Assembly: GCA_049282355.1 (NCBI GenBank) | Contig: JBAPTW010000046.1 | Coordinates: forward strand, 1-20,712 | Direction: 5' to 3' | DNA length: 20,712 nt | From: JAGTVB01 sp049282355 | GTDB lineage: Bacteria > Pseudomonadota > Gammaproteobacteria > HK1 | In this document: one piece after another, positions 1 to 6,266 of the stretch | Layout: each line of letters begins with the position of its first letter | Position numbering within the stretch: position 1 is the stretch's first letter | The notes under the pieces: model-generated | The model's input: only the letters and a program-made list of their open reading frames with translations | The model's database searches: none | What the model was told of the DNA's origin: nothing | Made by a program: the position numbers and the translations under genes

Positions 1-389
1 TACCCGTGCTTTCGTACCTTGCCCTCTCCTTCGCCGAAGACCTTCAAGCCCGTGGAATCGACCGCCATGTGCAAGGGCTCGCTTCTCGGGCGACGCGCGA
101 TCACCACCTCCAGTTGCTGCTGTCGCCGGCTCAACGTCGTGTAATCGGGTACCGCAAGCCCTCAATTCCCATCAGCTTGGCCAATGACGCCAACAGCGCC
201 TTCGTGGCCCGTAGCGGCAGCTGATAGACCACCTTCAGCGTCAACAGGCACTGGATGGCGACATTCGAGAAGGTCCGGCTCCAACCGCGCCGCCTGCTCG
301 TCGAACCACACCGTCAGGCTTCCCCGGCGTCTCAGGGCTTCGTTGTATTCTCTCCAGTTGCGGATACGGTAGTTCTGTTTCTTGGCCAT
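1..389 (-). pseudogene. IS5-family DDE transposase, frameshifted and cut by window edge
   Basis: The reading starts at 389 with MAKKQNYRIRNWREYNEALR and continues RRGSLTVWFDEQAA, the usual N-terminus of IS903-like IS5 transposases. Near 275-290 it leaves frame, and the expected continuation (TFSNVAIQCLLTLKVVYQLP, then LRATKALLASLAKLMGIEGLRYP) is in another frame. Near 148-150 it shifts again, and DYTTLSRRQQQLEVV through HMAVDSTGLKVFGEGEGKVR continues open to base 1. The Asp of VDSTG is the first catalytic DDE residue. The usual GEGEW is GEGEG here. The first break also seems to lack some residues normally found before the TFSNVA block, so a small deletion is likely. With at least two frame breaks this is a pseudogene; sequencing error at one site cannot be excluded. 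Confidence 0.8.
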
Positions 390-452
390 GCCCCAAGACT
401 ACGCCACCACCACATGTTCACGCTAGAAAGACCCTATTTGTGCAACAAAGCC
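1..452 (-). mobile_element. IS5-family (IS903-like) insertion sequence, partial and degenerate
   Basis: One end of an insertion sequence, running off the left edge. The minus strand starting at 452 reads GGCTTTGTTGCACAAATAGG, which has the form of an IS903-group terminal inverted repeat. Inward of it (389 downward) lies a degraded transposase frame. The other end and any target duplication are outside the window or not identifiable. The copy is non-autonomous because its transposase is broken. Confidence 0.8.
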
Positions 453-583
453 GGTCAAGATTGGAACTACAGCATAGAGCCTCTGCTCGCCATAAGAGCT
501 TCTATTTATTTCCAATCGGCAGGGTATAAACCTTCGTCTTTAGACGGAATAGGCTTCAGCGAAGGCTCTTTCAAGGGCAGAGC

Positions 584-1115
584 TTGAGCGGCTATGCTGG
601 CGCCGAAGCTAAGTGGGAAGCAAATGTGCCGGGAGATCGCTATCGACGTGGCGCGCATACGGTACTGGAGCTGAAGTACCATTTTGTGTGGAAGACGAAG
701 TATAGCTACAAAGTTCTACGAGGAGATGTGGGTACGAGGAGATGTGGGTTTGAGGCTGAGGGAGCTGATCTGGCAAATCTGTGCGGAGAAAGGAATAGCA
801 GTGGTCAAAGGAAACGTTCGTCCTAATCACATCCACCTCTTGGTCAATGCACCGGCGTATCTGTCACCGGCGAAGATGGCGCAATATCTGAAGGGAAGAA
901 GTTCTTACCGTCTGCAAAGAGACTTTCCGGAGCTGAGAAAGCGCTATTGGGGGCAGCATCTGTGGAGCAAGGGGTATTTCTGTGCCACGGTAGGCGCGGT
1001 AACGGAGAAACAGGTTCAAGACTCTATCGAGAATCAATCGGATGAGGAGGGCTCGTTCGAGGTATGGGACGAAACAAGAGAAGAGAATGACGATGGATCG
1101 GATAAAAAAGGATGA
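584..1115 (+). pseudogene. tnpA: IS200-type Y1 transposase TnpA, frameshifted and lacking catalytic Tyr
   Basis: The N-terminal part (possible TTG start at 584) reads DRYRRGAHTVLELKYHFVW, then KTKYSYKVLRGDVG. The frame then shifts, and LRLRELIWQICAEKGIAVVK to the end continues one base over, closing at 1115. The shift is explained by an exact 16-bp tandem duplication (718-733 and 734-749); deleting one copy restores RGDVGLRLREL. The HUH motif is intact (HIHLLV, codons at about 828-845), as are the YLKGRSS, ELRKRYWGQHLW and GYFCATVGAVT blocks. The expected catalytic tyrosine of the (Y)IENQ motif is Ser (TCT at 1023-1025). Both lesions would abolish single-strand transposition. It was a DNA-strand-transferase of the IS200 group. 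Confidence 0.85.
718..749 (+). repeat. 16-bp perfect tandem duplication inside tnpA
   Basis: ACGAGGAGATGTGGGT occurs twice in direct succession. The family protein continues RGDVG-LRLRELI, so only one copy belongs there. Sixteen is not a multiple of three, so the duplication itself creates the frameshift. It looks like replication slippage. Confidence 0.95.
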
Positions 1116-1197
1116 GATGAACTGATTTGTTAGCGTTTACGCTCCATGCTTTGGTCGGATTGTCATCCGTTTCTGTTCAGATGGCTTTAGTCTTACC

Positions 1198-1239
1198 GGG
1201 CTTTCCAAGCCCAAAACAACCTACCGGCTTTAGCCGGTA
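1198..1239 (+). other. Two hairpins at the right end of the IS200-type element
   Basis: Stem GGGCTT/AAGCCC with loop TCC (1198-1212) is followed by stem TACCGGCT/AGCCGGTA with loop TT (1222-1239). The second is a candidate right-end hairpin for TnpA recognition. On the minus strand it lies just past tRNA-Pro and is followed by a short T-rich stretch, so it might also help terminate the ispB-tRNA transcript (inference). Confidence 0.55.
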
Positions 1240-1253
1240 AGTCATTGAGTTAA

Positions 1254-1330
1254 TGGTCGGGGTGAGAGGATTTGAACCTCCGGCCCCTGCCTCCCGAAGG
1301 CAGTGCTCTACCAGGCTGAGCTACACCCCG
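1254..1330 (-). tRNA. tRNA-Pro (anticodon CGG)
   Basis: The minus strand from 1330 begins CGGGGTG and ends CACCCCG-A-CCA, giving a full 7-bp acceptor stem, discriminator A73 and an encoded CCA (1254-1256). The D-loop region reads AGCTCAGCCTGGTAGAGC. The anticodon arm is CTGCC/GGCAG with loop TTCGGGA, so the anticodon is CGG, reading CCG proline codons. The T arm contains GGTTCAAATCC. Length is 77 nt. Only 12 nt separate it from the ispB stop on the same strand, so co-transcription and processing are likely. Its 3' side is directly followed by the IS200-type element. Confidence 0.97.
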
Positions 1331-1342
1331 TCGGTGCGTACA

Positions 1343-2347
1343 TTAATGCACGCGGCTGACAGCAAATTGCGCGAGTGTTTGGAGGGCCTCTTTATGCGCA
1401 GATGGTGGTATGCCCTTCAGGGCCTGCAAGGCTAACTCCAATTGGGCAGTGGCCGCACCAGCAGTGTACGCCATGGCACCGGTCGATTCAACGGCTTCGA
1501 TGACCGCGTCGATGTTCTGCCGGCCGCCCGTCAGGATGGCATCACGGATCACCTTGGCTTGGGCTGGCGTGCCGTTGCGAATGGCATAGATGATCGGAAG
1601 GGTGGGCTTGCCCTCGGCAAGATCGTCCCCGAGATTTTTACCGGTGGCTTCCGCTGAACCGCTGTAATCGAGCACGTCGTCGATGAGCTGATAGGCAGTC
1701 CCGAGGTAACACCCGAAGGAGGCCATCGCTTGTTCCTGCGTCCGAGAGCTATTGCCGAGAACTGCGCCGATGCGGGCCGCCGCTTCAAAAAGTTTTGCCG
1801 TCTTGGCATGGATGACCCGCAGATATTCCTGCTCAGATGTGTCCGGGTTCTGGCAGTTCAGTAGCTGCATGACCTCTCCTTCGGAAATGACGGTCGTCGT
1901 ATCCGACATTATTTCCATGATTCGCATGCTGTTGACATCGACCATCATCTGGAAAGCGCGCGAGTAAAGAAAGTCGCCAACGAGGACGCTCGCCTCGTTT
2001 CCCCACACGCTGTTGGCCGAACCTTGACCTCTGCGGAGGTCGGAACCGTCCACGACGTCGTCGTGCAGTAAAGTGGCTGTGTGGATGAATTCGATAACTG
2101 CCGCTAAATCAATGTGATCTGTTCCCTGGTATTGAAGCGCACGAGCGCTCAGGATGAGGAGCAAAGGGCGTACGCGTTTGCCTCCACTATTGACGATGTA
2201 CCGGGCCACCTCGTTGATCAATACGACGTCAGAGTTTAGGCGGCGCGCGATGAGGCTGTTCACTGCCTGCATGTCGTCGGCAACCAGCCTATGCAGAGCC
2301 GTCAACGGATCGTCGCCCACGATGGGCGCATGCTGGGAAGCTATCAT
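1343..2347 (-). CDS. ispB: Octaprenyl/polyprenyl diphosphate synthase IspB
   Basis: Trans-polyprenyl diphosphate synthase that elongates FPP with IPP units to build the quinone side chain; cytosolic. It has 334 residues, normal for the family. Visible motifs are GKRVRP (56-61) for IPP/diphosphate binding, the first aspartate-rich motif DDVVD (96-100) followed by GSDLRRG, and the second aspartate-rich motif DDVLD (223-227) followed by GKNLGDDLAEGKPTLP. It is divergent from rplU, the usual gammaproteobacterial arrangement, and tRNA-Pro follows 12 nt after its TAA. The ATG at 2347 gives the family-typical N-terminus. Exact chain length (C40 or other) cannot be read from the sequence. Confidence 0.96.
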   Translation of the reverse strand: MIASQHAPIVGDDPLTALHRLVADDMQAVNSLIARRLNSDVVLINEVARYIVNSGGKRVRPLLLILSARALQYQGTDHIDLAAVIEFIHTATLLHDDVVDGSDLRRGQGSANSVWGNEASVLVGDFLYSRAFQMMVDVNSMRIMEIMSDTTTVISEGEVMQLLNCQNPDTSEQEYLRVIHAKTAKLFEAAARIGAVLGNSSRTQEQAMASFGCYLGTAYQLIDDVLDYSGSAEATGKNLGDDLAEGKPTLPIIYAIRNGTPAQAKVIRDAILTGGRQNIDAVIEAVESTGAMAYTAGAATAQLELALQALKGIPPSAHKEALQTLAQFAVSRVH

Positions 2348-2396
2348 GTTGTGTTGTGTGCGTGGTCAGCTAATGTTCGAATTTGTTTGGCCTCAT

Positions 2397-2402
2397 ATTA
2401 TA
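2397..2402 (-). promoter_or_regulatory. Candidate -10 box for ispB
   Basis: On the minus strand this is a perfect TATAAT, 50 nt upstream of the ispB ATG. No convincing -35 hexamer sits 16-18 bp upstream (GTCACC at the 17-bp position), so the assignment rests on the -10 box alone. Confidence 0.5.
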
Positions 2403-2449
2403 CACGACGGGCGGTGAGAGGTGACTCGCGAACAAGAACCTGTAACCGG

Positions 2450-2478
2450 TTGTCGGAAGCCGCCCAACGCCATATACT
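2450..2478 (+). promoter_or_regulatory. Candidate sigma-70 promoter of rplU-rpmA
   Basis: TTGTCG (2450-2455), 17-bp spacer, TATACT (2473-2478): near-consensus boxes at ideal spacing. They lie 49 nt before the rplU ATG, pointing towards the ribosomal protein genes and away from ispB. Confidence 0.65.
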
Positions 2479-2526
2479 GCTATGCTTTGTTCCGCTACTG
2501 GACTTCATAGTGATAAGGGGAAAGTG

Positions 2527-2868
2527 ATGTACGCCGTCATTAGCACCGGCGGAAAGCAGTATAAAGTGCGGGTTGGCGACACGCTTAAGGTCGAGAGGCT
2601 AACGGCAGAGGAAGGCAGCACCGTCGAGTTCGATAAGATACTTCTTGTCGAGGATGGCGGTCAGGTGACCGTAGGTGCCCCCTTTGTCGAGGGGGGGCGC
2701 GTATTGGGGCTGATCACGAGCCATGGTCGGCACGCCAAAGTTAAGGTGGTAAAATTCAAGCGGCGCAAGAAATACCGTCGAACCCAGGGACATCGGCAGT
2801 CTTATACTGAGGTGTCGATCAAGAGCATTGATGGGGCGAGCGAGTCAATGGCAGCCGCCGAGGGTTAG
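2527..2868 (+). CDS. rplU: 50S ribosomal protein L21
   Basis: Large-subunit ribosomal protein that binds 23S rRNA. The ATG at 2527 gives MYAVISTGGKQYKVRVGDTL, the canonical N-terminus; the frame is open further upstream, but that part has no family match. A purine-rich stretch (AAGGGGAAAG) sits just before the start. The conserved block VVKFKRRKKYRRTQGHRQSY (about residues 75-94) is the L21 signature. At 113 residues it is slightly longer than the usual 103, with an Ala/Ser/Glu-rich tail. First gene of the rplU-rpmA pair. Confidence 0.97.
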   Translation: MYAVISTGGKQYKVRVGDTLKVERLTAEEGSTVEFDKILLVEDGGQVTVGAPFVEGGRVLGLITSHGRHAKVKVVKFKRRKKYRRTQGHRQSYTEVSIKSIDGASESMAAAEG

Positions 2869-2873
2869 GCAAA

Positions 2874-3131
2874 GTGGCGCATAAGAAAGCAGGTGGTAGT
2901 ACGCGCAACGGGCGCGATTCCGAGTCAAAACGTCTTGGCGTGAAGCGTTTTGGTGGTGAGCAGGTGAAAGCCGGCAATATCCTTGTTCGGCAACGTGGTA
3001 CACGTTTTCACCCCGGCGCCAATGTGGGTTGTGGTCGGGACCATACTCTATTTGCGAAGAGCGACGGGCAGGTGGTGTTCCGCACTGCCGGGCCGAGGAA
3101 TCGTAAAGTCGTAAGTGTGAATCCAGCTTAG
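2874..3131 (+). CDS. rpmA: 50S ribosomal protein L27
   Basis: L27 lies at the peptidyl transferase centre of the large subunit. The protein begins MAHKKAGGSTRNGRDSESKR, and this invariant N-terminus fixes the GTG at 2874 as the start, 5 nt after the rplU stop. Length 85 residues is standard. Conserved RQRGTRFHPG (about 42-51) is present. The TAG stop (3129-3131) overlaps the left edge of intergenic repeat copy 1, so the stop codon context is part of that repeat. Confidence 0.97.
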   Translation: MAHKKAGGSTRNGRDSESKRLGVKRFGGEQVKAGNILVRQRGTRFHPGANVGCGRDHTLFAKSDGQVVFRTAGPRNRKVVSVNPA

Positions 3132-3341
3132 CAGCTGTTGGAAAACTTACGGCGCTTGGCCTAGCGATGTTGCGCGGCGGCCCGGACTATGTACTCCCTT
3201 GTACACTCTGGTTGTTACGTGCCCCATTCCTGGGGCTTGCCTCTGCGGGGCCAGCTTGCTACTGTTCAACATCGTTCCCGACGATGTTGTCGCCGCGCGC
3301 CTTGTTCGCCCGGCGTTCGTGACGGTTTTGTAACAGCTGCT
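3130..3341 (+). repeat. Foldback intergenic repeat, copy 1 (MITE-like)
   Basis: Bounded by AGCAGCTGTT (3130-3139) and its exact reverse complement AACAGCTGCT (3332-3341); the inverted ends extend to about 17 bp with two mismatches. An inner inverted pair is GCGCGGCG (3172-3179) with CGCCGCGC (3291-3298). A central hairpin has stem CAACATCGT (3267-3275) with ACGATGTTG (3281-3289) and loop TCCCG. A small GTAC/GTAC stem lies near 3188-3204. No coding content is evident. It shares its layout and long core blocks (GTTGCGCGGCGGC, GGTTGTTAC, TTGTCGCCGC) with copy 2. Confidence 0.85.
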
Positions 3342-3378
3342 TAGATTTTACGCAAGCCGCACGAAGGCTTCGTTAAGA

Positions 3379-3402
3379 CCCTGTCCTCGGACGGGGTTTT
3401 TT
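3379..3402 (+). terminator. Rho-independent terminator after rplU-rpmA
   Basis: Stem CCCTGTCC (3379-3386), loop TC, GGACGGGG (3389-3396) with one T-G pair, followed by TTTTTT (3397-3402). It ends the ribosomal protein transcript beyond the repeat and 43 nt before the obg start, so obg probably has its own promoter or relies on readthrough. Confidence 0.85.
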
Positions 3403-3445
3403 GTGTCGGGCGCTTTCAAGATCATTTCTTGATTATCATACCATC

Positions 3446-4471
3446 GTGAAATTTGTTGACGAGGTCACGGTACGAATTGAAGCCGGACGGGGCGGTCATG
3501 GGTGTTTAAGCTTTCGGCGCGAGCGCTTTATCCCGAAAGGCGGACCCGATGGCGGTGATGGTGGCGTCGGCGGTAGCGTGACACTTTGGGGCGACCGTAA
3601 CCTCAACACGTTGATTGACTTGCGTCACGCCGGGATCCTTCGGGCTAAATCGGGCCAGTCGGGCCAGGGAGGAGACCGAACTGGTCGTGATGGCGAGGAC
3701 CTGATTGTCCGCGTACCGGTTGGCACGCTCGCTTATGATGCTGAAACAGATGAGTTGATTGGCGAGGTGCTGGCGGCGGATCAAAAGTTGTTGGTGGCCA
3801 AAGGAGGGGCTCGCGGATTGGGTAACGCGCGCTTCAAGAGTAGCACCAACCGTGCACCCCGCAAGACCACTGACGGAAAGCCCGGAGAGACCCGCTTGCT
3901 TCGGCTGGAACTAAAGCTACTCGCCGACGTCGGCCTGCTCGGTTTGCCAAACGCCGGCAAGTCGACCCTGCTGCGGGCGCTCACCGCAGCGCGCCCCAAG
4001 GTTGCTGACTATCCTTTCACAACGCTATCGCCCAATCTCGGCGTAGCACAGGTGGACACTGACCGTACGTTCGTCGTGGCTGACATTCCGGGACTCATCG
4101 ACGGTGCCGCCGAGGGAGCAGGGCTGGGTCATCGCTTCCTGCGACACCTTGCCCGCACCCGACTTTTGCTGCACGTGGTGGATGTGGCGTCCTCCCAGGA
4201 CCCATCGAACGCGGATGTTCTCGCGGCAATTGCATCCATTGTGAGCGAGCTCGATAGGTACAATCCGGATCTGGCGCGACGCGAGCGTTGGTTAGTGTTG
4301 AACAAGATCGATCGGCTAAGCTCTGAGCAAGTTCAAGCGGTGGTCGCGTTGGTGCGAGAGCGACACGGCACTCCTGCACCCGTCTACGCTGTCTCCGCCC
4401 TCGACGGAACCGGGTGTGGTGAGCTAAGCGCACACATCATGGAATATCTGGAGCAGATGACCAAGACATGA
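3446..4471 (+). CDS. obg: Obg/CgtA family ribosome-associated GTPase
   Basis: Essential GTPase acting in late 50S subunit assembly and stress signalling. The GTG at 3446 gives MKFVDEVTVRIEAGRGGHGC, the normal N-terminus, and 341 residues. The N-terminal Gly-rich Obg domain covers about 1-158 (FRRERFIPKGGPDGGDGG). The GTPase domain shows G1 GLPNAGKST (166-174), switch-region YPFTTLSPN, G3 DIPG (213-216), G4 NKID (286-289) and a G5 SAL. The Shine-Dalgarno site is poor. Its TGA overlaps the proB ATG by 4 nt (ATGA), so translation of the two is likely coupled. Confidence 0.97.
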   Translation: MKFVDEVTVRIEAGRGGHGCLSFRRERFIPKGGPDGGDGGVGGSVTLWGDRNLNTLIDLRHAGILRAKSGQSGQGGDRTGRDGEDLIVRVPVGTLAYDAETDELIGEVLAADQKLLVAKGGARGLGNARFKSSTNRAPRKTTDGKPGETRLLRLELKLLADVGLLGLPNAGKSTLLRALTAARPKVADYPFTTLSPNLGVAQVDTDRTFVVADIPGLIDGAAEGAGLGHRFLRHLARTRLLLHVVDVASSQDPSNADVLAAIASIVSELDRYNPDLARRERWLVLNKIDRLSSEQVQAVVALVRERHGTPAPVYAVSALDGTGCGELSAHIMEYLEQMTKT

Positions 4472-5595
4472 ACGAACGTCCACACCTGCGCGGCATGCGT
4501 CGCTGGGTGGTCAAGATAGGCTCTGCTTTGTTGACCAACGATGGTCAAGGATTGGATCGTCAGGCAATTGGGGTGTGGGTCGAGCAGATGGCCAGTCTGA
4601 GAGCGGCGGGCGCCGAGCAGGTGTTGGTGTCCTCGGGTTCTATTGCCGAGGGTATGCGGCGTCTTGGATGGAAGACGCGCCCGATGCGCGTTTACGAGCT
4701 GCAGGCGGCGGCGGCCGTCGGGCAAATGGGGTTAATACAGGTTTATGAATCTTGCTTCCAGCGCCATGGCATGCATACAGCGCAGATTCTGCTCACCCAT
4801 GAGGACTTTGCGGATCGGAGTCGCTATCTGAACGCGCGTAACACGCTGTGCGCGTTGCTCGAGCTGGGCGTCGTCCCGGTGGTAAACGAAAACGATACGG
4901 TGAGTACGACGGAACTTCGGCTTGGCGACAACGATACGCTGGCCGGACTTGTAGCGAACTTGATTCAGGCTGATTTGTTGGTGTTATTGACCGATCAAGG
5001 CGGCTTTTATACCCAAGACCCACGATATGATCCCAAAGCGACACTAATTTCTGAGGCACGTGCTGGCGATCCCGCACTCGAACCATTGGCAGGGAGCGGC
5101 GGCGCCTATGGTCGCGGCGGTATGCGCACGAAGCTACAAGCGGCGACGCTGGCTGCCCGATCCGGCACCACGACATTGATTGCCTCCGGGCGCACCGACC
5201 AGGTGCTGCATCGCATCGCCGACGGCGAGAGCATCGGTACCTTGTTGGCACCCGGGCAGGCTCCTTGGACGGCCCGTAAGCGTTGGCTGGCCGGTCAGGT
5301 GAGGGTGCGCGGCCGGCTGCTGTTGGATGAGGGTGCAGTGCGTATGTTACGCGTATCGGGCAAGAGTTTATTGGGAGTGGGGGTCCGTGGCGTGGAAGGC
5401 AACTTCGTACGCGGAGATATCGTCGCCTGCATCGCTCCCGATAACCGAGAAATCGCCCGGGGCCTAGTCAATTATAATGCTGAAGAGGTTTGCAAAATTA
5501 TGGGGCAACCGAGTGAGCGAATCATTGCATTGCTTGGCTACATGGATAAACCGGAGCTTATTCATCGCGATAACCTGGTCCTCATGACGGACTAA
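4468..5595 (+). CDS. proB: Glutamate 5-kinase
   Basis: Catalyses ATP-dependent phosphorylation of L-glutamate, the first and feedback-regulated step of proline synthesis. It has 375 residues, as in two-domain ProB. The amino-acid kinase domain shows VKIGSALLT (15-23), VVPVVNENDTV (135-145), GDNDTL (153-158), LLTDQGG and GRGGMRTK (215-222). A C-terminal PUA domain ends with RGLVNYNAEEVCKIMG. It overlaps obg by 4 nt; obg-proB is a common gammaproteobacterial pair. Its TAA ends at the first base of intergenic repeat copy 2, and no separate T-tract terminator was seen. Confidence 0.96.
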   Translation: MNERPHLRGMRRWVVKIGSALLTNDGQGLDRQAIGVWVEQMASLRAAGAEQVLVSSGSIAEGMRRLGWKTRPMRVYELQAAAAVGQMGLIQVYESCFQRHGMHTAQILLTHEDFADRSRYLNARNTLCALLELGVVPVVNENDTVSTTELRLGDNDTLAGLVANLIQADLLVLLTDQGGFYTQDPRYDPKATLISEARAGDPALEPLAGSGGAYGRGGMRTKLQAATLAARSGTTTLIASGRTDQVLHRIADGESIGTLLAPGQAPWTARKRWLAGQVRVRGRLLLDEGAVRMLRVSGKSLLGVGVRGVEGNFVRGDIVACIAPDNREIARGLVNYNAEEVCKIMGQPSERIIALLGYMDKPELIHRDNLVLMTD

Positions 5596-5813
5596 GAAGC
5601 TGTTATAAACATTACTGCGCTTGCCTGACCGGCGTTGCGCGGCGGCTTAGAATCCTCAGGTACTCGCCTGTACGTTGCGGTTGTTACTCACCCCATCCCT
5701 GAGGCTCATCCCTTCGGGACCAGCTGGCAGCTGTTCAAAATCGCTCCGGACGATTTTGTCGCCGCCGTGCGCCTGACGACTCCGGCGCTTGCGACCATGT
5801 CAAGACGGCTTCT
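5595..5813 (+). repeat. Foldback intergenic repeat, copy 2 (MITE-like)
   Basis: Same layout as copy 1. Imperfect inverted ends begin AGAAGC (5595-5600) and end GCTTCT (5808-5813). GGCGGC (5641-5646) opposes GCCGCC (5761-5766), and GTAC/GTAC flank TCGCCT near 5660-5673. The central hairpin has stem CAAAATCG (5736-5743) with CGATTTTG (5751-5758). Against copy 1, stem position 4 changes C to A while its partner changes G to T, so pairing is kept. It fills the gap between the convergent genes proB and rpsT. Confidence 0.82.
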
Positions 5814-5861
5814 GAACGACAGTTACAACACCATCGCAGGCTGCTGCCTTACGCCGATCAA

Positions 5862-6137
5862 TCACGGCCCGGGACTGGCGGCTACTCGGATGCGCGCGTT
5901 CAACCGGCTCTTATGACGGGCTGCCTTATTCTTGTGAATTAATCCTCGATTAGCCATCCGATCGACGATGGGCACGGCGGCCTGGTAGGCGGCCTCGGCT
6001 GCGGTCCGGTCGCCACTATCGAGGGCCTTGACAACCTTTTTTATGTAAGTGCGCATCATGGAACGCTGTGCCACGTTGCGCTTGCGCTGGTTCTCTGCTT
6101 GTCGAGCACGTCGCTCGGCCTGTTGTGAGTTGGCCAT
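5862..6137 (-). CDS. rpsT: 30S ribosomal protein S20
   Basis: Primary-binding small-subunit protein contacting 16S rRNA. The protein of 91 residues starts MANSQQAERRARQAENQRKR, followed by NVAQRSMMRTYIKKVVKAL. The end has HKNKAARHKSRLNARI, the standard S20 C-terminal helix. Highly basic, as expected. It is divergent from murJ (the classic rpsT/murJ arrangement) and convergent with proB. An upstream TTGACA-N17-CAAAGT on the minus strand is a possible promoter with a weak -10. Confidence 0.96.
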   Translation of the reverse strand: MANSQQAERRARQAENQRKRNVAQRSMMRTYIKKVVKALDSGDRTAAEAAYQAAVPIVDRMANRGLIHKNKAARHKSRLNARIRVAASPGP

Positions 6138-6200
6138 CAGTCGTTATTACTCCAGAAAGTTTGGTGGGTTGTAATTGATACTTGAACGTTGCAATGCGTA

Positions 6201-6229
6201 ACTTTGCTATGGGACGGCCGGCGTGTCAA
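6201..6229 (-). promoter_or_regulatory. Possible rpsT promoter
   Basis: On the minus strand a perfect -35 TTGACA (6229-6224), a 17-bp spacer and CAAAGT (6206-6201). The -10 matches the consensus at only three of six positions. It lies 64 nt upstream of the rpsT start. Confidence 0.35.
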
Positions 6230-6266
6230 ACCAAAGCCTGCGTGCAAGCTAGACGAGGCGGGTATT

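Larger units (their letters stand above)
530..1245 (+). mobile_element. IS200-type (IS200/IS605 superfamily) element, inactive
   Basis: Approximate limits, because this superfamily has no terminal inverted repeats and makes no target duplication. The element holds a Y1 HUH transposase remnant flanked by subterminal hairpins. On the left there is an imperfect stem at 533-549 (TTCGTCT, TT, AGACGGAA). On the right there are GGGCTT/AAGCCC at 1198-1212 and TACCGGCT/AGCCGGTA at 1222-1239. Hairpins next to both ends are what TnpA recognises in this family. The right boundary falls within about 10-15 bp of the encoded CCA of tRNA-Pro. Confidence 0.7.

Noticed and set aside
255..587. 110-codon + strand frame over the IS5 remnant
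   Set aside because: It is antisense to the recognisable transposase remnant and crosses the IS terminal repeat at 452; no protein family resemblance.
3569..3579. Exact GGCGGTAGCGT, a full match to the ops element, on the + strand
   Set aside because: It lies inside obg and encodes the conserved Gly-Gly-Ser-Val of the Gly-rich Obg domain, so protein conservation explains it. It also shows that short ops matches arise by chance.
4793..5251. 152-codon minus-strand frame in proB
   Set aside because: Antisense to conserved catalytic motifs of glutamate 5-kinase; very Arg/Ser/Cys-rich, as expected for a shadow frame.
5635..5916. 93-codon + strand frame between proB and rpsT
   Set aside because: It runs through the foldback repeat and into the rpsT C-terminus antisense. 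Its composition follows the repeat, and the other copies do not preserve the frame.
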